Below, piece after piece: positions 5,476 to 8,939 of a DNA stretch of 8,939 nucleotides; position 1 is the first letter of the stretch, and each line of letters starts with the position of its first letter. Where the stretch lies: the NCBI GenBank assembly GCA_026991065.1, contig JALXCG010000036.1, forward strand, positions 1 to 8,939, given 5' to 3'. This stretch comes from JALXCG01 sp026991065 [NCBI: Gemmatimonadota bacterium]. GTDB lineage: Bacteria; GCA-2686955. The notes under the pieces were generated by a model, which was not told the DNA's origin, did no database searches, and was given only the letters and a program-made list of their open reading frames with translations. The translations under genes and the position numbers were made by a program.

Positions 5476-7104
5476 TCAGGGAGTGGGCACCAGCCAGATC
5501 GGCGCGGACATCGCCTGGCCGCCATCCACTTCGGTCACAAATGCGTAGTAGTGGGCGCCTTCCTGCTGCTCCTGCAACTGGAACTCGACCACCACTTGGG
5601 TTCCGCTCACTGCCTCGTCGTGAATCAACTCCAGCCCACGGTAGACCTGCACCCGGGTAAACTCCTCGCCGTCACGATCCTGGCAAGCGACGCGCAGATC
5701 CAGATCGCCCGGCGCAATGAATGCCCCCATCTCGTAACCATTGATCTGGAAAGAGAGTTCCAGATTGACATCGGTGGTGGCGAAAAAGCGGCGCTGCTGT
5801 AGTGCCTCGATGATCGCCTCGCGCGTCAGCTCTGTGGCCAACACACCGGTACGATTGTTGTCCACCGTGCCCCAACCATTGGAATGGTTGTCCTGCGCGC
5901 TGAACGCGCCCAGATGCCAACCGGCCCGAAGCGCCTCATCCAGGTAGGGGATCTCGCCCCCATAACCAATGGCATAGGCGGTAAAGTCGTCTCCACGCTG
6001 CAACTTCTCTTGGCCGATGTAGTTGCGGTCCACCTTCGGATAGTAGGCCCAATGGTAGAACTCAATCCCCAGGTCGTCGTAGCTCCCGGGATGATTGAAA
6101 GTGGTCACCGCCCCCTCGTGCTTCTTCAGCCAGCGGTAGAAAGCGCGCTGCGTCGTCGCCCCGAACGAGGAGATGAAGGTGTCGGTGTTGAAAACCACTG
6201 AATGGCCGTAGAGCGGGTTGGAGTATTCGAATCCGCGCAGGGCCACGAAATTGCCGGGGTCATTGGCTTCGTCGGCGCGGGCTCCCAATAGTTTCCACTC
6301 GTTGTTCCAGGCGAACGTGGAGATGTATTCGGCGTGATCGGAGACCCCGAACCAGTCCAGCCCCCCTTCGTAACGGGCGTAGCGGTAGGCCTCTTTCGGG
6401 CCATCGGAACCCTGTTGCCAGGCGTCGAAGCTGACATTGGTGTGGGAATGCAGGTAGCCATAGTAGACGTGGTACTCCTCGCCGGGAGGATCGCTGCTCA
6501 GCGGCAGGGGCGGCATCACCTCTTCGATCTCCGTCGGACCATCGTTCAGCGCAGCATCGCGCTCCAACTCGGCCGCCAACTCCGCATGCGGAATCGCCCG
6601 AAACGCCTCCGCCTTGGCCCGCGCCGCGCACAGCAGCCCGTGGTCGTAGGAAAGCGTCAAATGGGAAAACTCCTCCGCACGATCCTCAGTGACCCGCCGG
6701 CCGCTCCACTCCCCCTCCACGTCGAACGCCTGCATGATCCCGGCGATCAAGAGGCTGCGCACCCCTTCGTCCACCACAAAATGGCGCGCGATCAGCCACT
6801 CATGGAGGGTCGGGTCCCGATCCAGCAGTTCGCGGTAGGTGGCCACAATGAAAACGTCATCATCCGGCACCAAGTCTCGGAACTGCGGCGAGTCCACTAC
6901 ATCGAAAACCACCTCCAGCGGAGCCCCGTCATGCTGCACCGCCTGGATGCCGCGCGCCAACTCCTCCTCGGTCGGAGCAGTGCCACGAATCTCACGGTAG
7001 ATGCGCTGCACCACCTGCGGCGCCTGATGCGCCTGGGCCGTAAAACCGGCGGCAAGAACAAAGGCAAGAGCGCCCAAGGCGCTGCGTCGCGTTAGACTCC
7101 TCAT
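5476..7104 (-). CDS. Exported PHP-type metallohydrolase (DUF3604/CehA-McbA-like) with DUF4214-like N-terminal region
   Basis: A 542-aa protein starting at ATG 7104, chosen because AGGAG lies 5 nt upstream and a signal peptide begins there (an in-frame start 18 codons earlier would precede it). The signal reads LTRRSALGALAF and ends AQA|HQ at residue 25; the twin arginine suggests Tat export. Residues about 30-130 contain two segments resembling DUF4214 repeats: VVQRIYREIRG...SPQF, and FIVATYRELLDRDP. A linker leads to the PHP-like domain (about 212-445), with metal-ligand motifs LHSHTN at 218-223, SDHAE at 255-259, GFEYS at 291-295, NHPG at 337-340 and QDNHSN at 404-409, all intact. A C-terminal beta-rich part (about 445-542) resembles the tail found in CehA/McbA-type hydrolases. 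The family includes phosphoesterase-like and carbamate/amide hydrolases; the substrate here is unknown. It lies 96 nt downstream of lexA and probably has independent expression. Confidence 0.85.
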   Translation of the reverse strand: MRSLTRRSALGALAFVLAAGFTAQAHQAPQVVQRIYREIRGTAPTEEELARGIQAVQHDGAPLEVVFDVVDSPQFRDLVPDDDVFIVATYRELLDRDPTLHEWLIARHFVVDEGVRSLLIAGIMQAFDVEGEWSGRRVTEDRAEEFSHLTLSYDHGLLCAARAKAEAFRAIPHAELAAELERDAALNDGPTEIEEVMPPLPLSSDPPGEEYHVYYGYLHSHTNVSFDAWQQGSDGPKEAYRYARYEGGLDWFGVSDHAEYISTFAWNNEWKLLGARADEANDPGNFVALRGFEYSNPLYGHSVVFNTDTFISSFGATTQRAFYRWLKKHEGAVTTFNHPGSYDDLGIEFYHWAYYPKVDRNYIGQEKLQRGDDFTAYAIGYGGEIPYLDEALRAGWHLGAFSAQDNHSNGWGTVDNNRTGVLATELTREAIIEALQQRRFFATTDVNLELSFQINGYEMGAFIAPGDLDLRVACQDRDGEEFTRVQVYRGLELIHDEAVSGTQVVVEFQLQEQQEGAHYYAFVTEVDGGQAMSAPIWLVPTP

Positions 7105-7200
7105 CGGATCTCCTGACGATTGGGTAGAACAAGCGGGTTGAGACCGATGGGCGGCCATGCCCCCCGCAATAAAGACCGGATTCCTAAGAATACCCGATTT
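7105..7200. promoter_or_regulatory. lexA to PHP-gene intergenic region with hairpins
   Basis: Just after the lexA stop (minus strand), an imperfect hairpin at 7177-7196 (3 bp, 2-nt bulge, 4 bp, loop TTAG) is followed by GTCTTTATT, a possible weak intrinsic terminator. A 9-bp perfect inverted repeat, GATTGGGTA at 7118-7126 and TACCCAATC at 7202-7210, brackets the whole gap, one arm lying within the end of lexA and the other just before the PHP gene's ribosome binding site. No clear -35/-10 pair was recognised. Confidence 0.35.
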
Positions 7201-7815
7201 TTACCCAATCCGGCGGATCACGCCCCGCACAATCCCCTGGATCCGCACCCGCGAAGCCTCCACCCGGATCGGCTCCATCGCCTGATTCGCCGGCTGCAGG
7301 CGCACCCACTCCCCCTCCGGATAGAGCCGTTTCACCGTCGCCGCGGCATCATCCACCAGTGCGATCACCAGCGCCCCGCGCTCCGCGCTGCGGCACTCCT
7401 GCACCAGGAGCAGATCGCCGTCGCGAATCTGCTCGTCGACCATCGACCACCCGCGCGCCCGCAGTGCGTAGTCGACAGCGTCACCAAAGAGCCCCGCCGG
7501 AATCGCGAGCGGCTCGGCATCCACAATCGCCTCGATCGGCTCCCCGGCGGCCACCGCCCCCAGCAGCGGCACCACCAACTCCGCGGCGGATCCCGCCGAC
7601 TCCTCCGCCGCCACCACCTCCATCGCCCGGCCGTGGTTCCAGTCGCGCTGAATGGCCCCTTTGGCCTCGAGATTCTTCAGATGCTTGTGCACCGTCGCCA
7701 GCGACGCCAGCCCGAAATGCTCGGCAATCTCTTCGAGGGTGGGAGCGAAGCCGTTGACCTCTATATAGGAACGGAGAAAATCCAGGATCTCTTTTTGCCG
7801 GCGGGTCAGGCGCAT
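7201..7815 (-). CDS. lexA: SOS transcriptional repressor LexA (self-cleaving)
   Basis: A 204-aa protein of normal LexA length. The N-terminal winged helix-turn-helix spans about 1-65, starting MRLTRRQKEILDFL, with TLEEIAEHFGL and the recognition helix around LASLATVHKHLKNLEAKG. The linker leads to the autocleavage site A90-G91 in LGAVAAGEPIEA. The S24-type catalytic dyad is present: S124 in RGWSMVDEQIRDGD, and K162 in ATVKRL. The block LQPAN-x-AMEPI near 173-183 is classical LexA. One oddity is Trp before the catalytic Ser-Met, where Asp or Asn is common. LexA represses DNA-damage genes until RecA filaments trigger cleavage. GGAG lies 8 nt before the ATG. The promoter overlaps the end of surE and contains a candidate LexA operator, suggesting autoregulation. 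Confidence 0.96.
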   Translation of the reverse strand: MRLTRRQKEILDFLRSYIEVNGFAPTLEEIAEHFGLASLATVHKHLKNLEAKGAIQRDWNHGRAMEVVAAEESAGSAAELVVPLLGAVAAGEPIEAIVDAEPLAIPAGLFGDAVDYALRARGWSMVDEQIRDGDLLLVQECRSAERGALVIALVDDAAATVKRLYPEGEWVRLQPANQAMEPIRVEASRVRIQGIVRGVIRRIG

Positions 7816-7833
7816 GAAATCAGCTCCGGGTCG

Positions 7834-7852
7834 GGGTGGGTTTCCCCCACCC
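7834..7852 (-). repeat. Inverted repeat in the lexA leader
   Basis: Arms GGGTGGG (7834-7840) and CCCACCC (7846-7852) form a 7-bp perfect stem with a 5-nt loop. It overlaps most of the presumed -10 box at one end and stops 18 nt before the lexA ATG. It could affect translation or promoter melting; it lacks a U tract, so it is not a terminator. Confidence 0.35.
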
Positions 7853-7877
7853 TAGGCGAACAAAAAGCGAAGGTCAA
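7849..7877 (-). promoter_or_regulatory. lexA promoter
   Basis: On the minus strand TTGACC (7877-7872) is followed after 17 nt by TAGGGT (7854-7849), a plausible sigma-70 type promoter ending 33 nt before the lexA ATG. The -35 box overlaps the last codons of surE, so lexA has its own promoter despite following surE in the same direction. Confidence 0.55.
7858..7872 (-). promoter_or_regulatory. Candidate LexA operator (CTTC-N7-GTTC)
   Basis: The spacer between the -35 and -10 boxes contains CTTC, seven bases, GTTC, read on the minus strand, within the longer direct repeat TTCGC...TTCGC. This differs by one base from the GTTC-N7-GTTC direct repeat established as the LexA box in Alphaproteobacteria. 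The position would block RNA polymerase, as expected for autoregulation. Binding is inferred. Confidence 0.45.
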
Positions 7878-8692
7878 CCCGCGCGATCGCGGCCACCGCC
7901 GCCCACCACCAACCCCGGCGCCATCTCCACCTCCAGATTTCCCAACCGCGCCGCCAGCGGCGCCATGGCCCGCCACGCCGTCAGATCGAATTCAATCGGC
8001 GAGATCGCCACATACCCCTCCTCCACCGCCGTCTCATCCGAGCCGGGCGGCTCCGGGTGCCCGTCCCGCTGCCCCTCAATCCAGAAATAGGTCCGGTGGC
8101 GTGGATCGCGCCTCTCCACATAGCGCTCGGCAAACCGCGCCCGCCCCTGCCGCGTCATCCGCACGCCGCGGATCTCCTGCCGCGGCAGCGGCGGCAGATT
8201 GACATTCAGCAGCGTCCCCGCCGGCAGCCCGCCCCCCACAACTTCCGGAACCAACTCGCGCGCCACCCACAAAGCCGCCTCGTAGTCCTGGAAATCGAAC
8301 GACGCCAGCGAAAGCGCAATCGCCGGAATCCCCGCCAGCGCGCCTTCGGTCGCCGCCGCCACCGTCCCCGAATAGAGGATATTGGTGCCGGTATTGGCCC
8401 CCCGGTTGATGCCGCTCAGAATCAGATCCGGCGGCGCCGGCAGCAGCGACCGGATCGCCAATTTCACACAATCCGCCGGCGTTCCCGAGAGCGCCGCCCG
8501 CAGCGCCTCGCCCGGCCGCGCCGGCAGATGCTCGATCCAGATCGGCTCAAAAAGAGTAAGCGCATGGGATACCGCGCTGCGCTCCACCGCCGGCGCGACC
8601 ACATACACCTCACCCAGTTCGGTCATTGCCGCCGCCAGCGCCTGCAATCCGCCGGCATGGATTCCATCATCATTGGTAATCAAGATTCTCAT
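7874..8692 (-). CDS. surE: 5'/3'-nucleotidase SurE
   Basis: A 272-aa cytoplasmic, divalent-metal-dependent phosphatase that removes phosphate from nucleoside 5'- and 3'-monophosphates and is linked to stress survival. The start at ATG 8692 gives the canonical N-terminus MRILITNDDGI, with metal ligands D8 and D9; a GTG 14 codons upstream would add an atypical extension. Other ligands are present: S39 in VERSAVSHALT, and N96 in LSGINRGANTGTNILYSGTVAAA, the family signature. LSGTPADCVKLAI (68-80) is also characteristic. The C-terminal part contains the usual V-x-x-GYVAISP block and an extra Gly-rich tail (GGGGRDRAG). The end of the gene overlaps the lexA promoter. The usual partners pcm and nlpD are absent from the window; the upstream neighbour is divergent. 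Confidence 0.95.
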   Translation of the reverse strand: MRILITNDDGIHAGGLQALAAAMTELGEVYVVAPAVERSAVSHALTLFEPIWIEHLPARPGEALRAALSGTPADCVKLAIRSLLPAPPDLILSGINRGANTGTNILYSGTVAAATEGALAGIPAIALSLASFDFQDYEAALWVARELVPEVVGGGLPAGTLLNVNLPPLPRQEIRGVRMTRQGRARFAERYVERRDPRHRTYFWIEGQRDGHPEPPGSDETAVEEGYVAISPIEFDLTAWRAMAPLAARLGNLEVEMAPGLVVGGGGRDRAG

Positions 8693-8758
8693 CCAACCAG
8701 AATACTCCGCTCCCACTCCGCGCGCACGCTTCACCCCAATTCATGCGACAATCCCCCC

Positions 8759-8939
8759 ATGGGACCCTCCGCACCACGCCAGCCGCTCGCCGCCCGCGCG
8801 CTCATCCGCGCACTCCCCCTGCTGCTCGCCGCTCTGCCGCCACTCCTCGCCCCCAACGCCGGCAGCGCTCCGGGAGCCCCTTTGCTCACCGCCCCCCAGC
8901 TTGCCGGCGACGGCTACGATCGCCTGCGCGCCGCCCGCG
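8759..8939 (+). CDS. Exported protein, N-terminus only (runs off right edge)
   Basis: Sixty codons without a stop from ATG 8759 to the window end. The product begins with a basic segment (MGPSAPRQPLAARALIRA), followed by a Leu/Ala/Pro-rich hydrophobic core (LPLLLAALPPLLAP, about 19-32), a typical signal peptide, and then a mature start containing APQLAGDGYDRLRAAR. Third codon positions are almost all G or C, as in neighbouring genes. It is divergent from surE with a 66-nt gap. No clear Shine-Dalgarno is visible upstream (the preceding bases are a run of C), so the start may be leaderless or lie elsewhere. The function cannot be told from this fragment. Confidence 0.55.
   Translation, partial: MGPSAPRQPLAARALIRALPLLLAALPPLLAPNAGSAPGAPLLTAPQLAGDGYDRLRAAR

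Noticed and set aside
6334-7095. A 253-codon open frame on the plus strand
   Set aside because: It is antisense to the PHP hydrolase, which has intact motifs and a signal peptide.
7120-8202. A 360-codon open frame on the plus strand
   Set aside because: It lies antisense to lexA and surE, both confidently identified, and its product is Pro/Arg/Ser-rich low-complexity, as expected for a shadow frame in GC-rich DNA.
1-8939. CRISPR arrays, tRNA or rRNA genes, insertion sequences and integrase sites
   Set aside because: Reading both strands showed no regularly spaced direct repeats, no tRNA-like cloverleaf with the usual GTTCRA arm in context, and no transposase or recombinase motifs.

Overview
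The window is high-GC, densely coding bacterial DNA from a didermic (Gram-negative type) organism. It shows an outer-membrane barrel-like protein, menaquinone made by the futalosine route, a Flp/Tad pilus and a self-cleaving LexA. This fits Acidobacteriota, Myxococcota or other deltaproteobacterial-type lineages, but no 16S or other taxonomic marker is present, so the assignment is inference.

Left part (about 1-1835, all minus strand, read right to left): the start of a Flp/Tad pilus locus. In transcription order it holds a small class III pilin-like protein, a 322-nt regulatory gap, a 58-aa Flp pilin, a 64-aa Flp pilin, the prepilin peptidase CpaA/TadV, and the start of a TadE-like pseudopilin that runs off the left edge. 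All four small proteins carry the same (G/A)|Q-x-x-x-E processing signature that the adjacent peptidase should recognise. The gap contains a very good sigma-54 promoter and two inverted repeats that could fold in the pilin leader.

Centre-left (1831-4437, minus strand): a menaquinone block, read as menG/ubiE, a UbiA-family prenyltransferase (MqnP type) and mqnA (chorismate dehydratase). The class III pilin-like gene overlaps the end of mqnA by ATGA, so the menaquinone block runs into the pilus block.

Centre (4640-5464, plus strand): a single divergent gene for a secreted beta-barrel-like protein of unknown function. It has a recognisable sigma-70 type promoter and a strong terminator.

Right part (5476-8692, minus strand): an exported PHP-type (DUF3604/CehA-McbA-like) metallohydrolase with an unusual DUF4214-like N-terminal region, then lexA with a candidate LexA box inside its own promoter, then surE. 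Divergent from surE, the first 60 codons of an exported protein run off the right edge.

No tRNA, rRNA, CRISPR array, insertion sequence or integrase was seen. The most interesting features are the sigma-54 control region of the pilins, the extra pilin translationally coupled to mqnA, the domain architecture of the PHP protein and the LexA operator.
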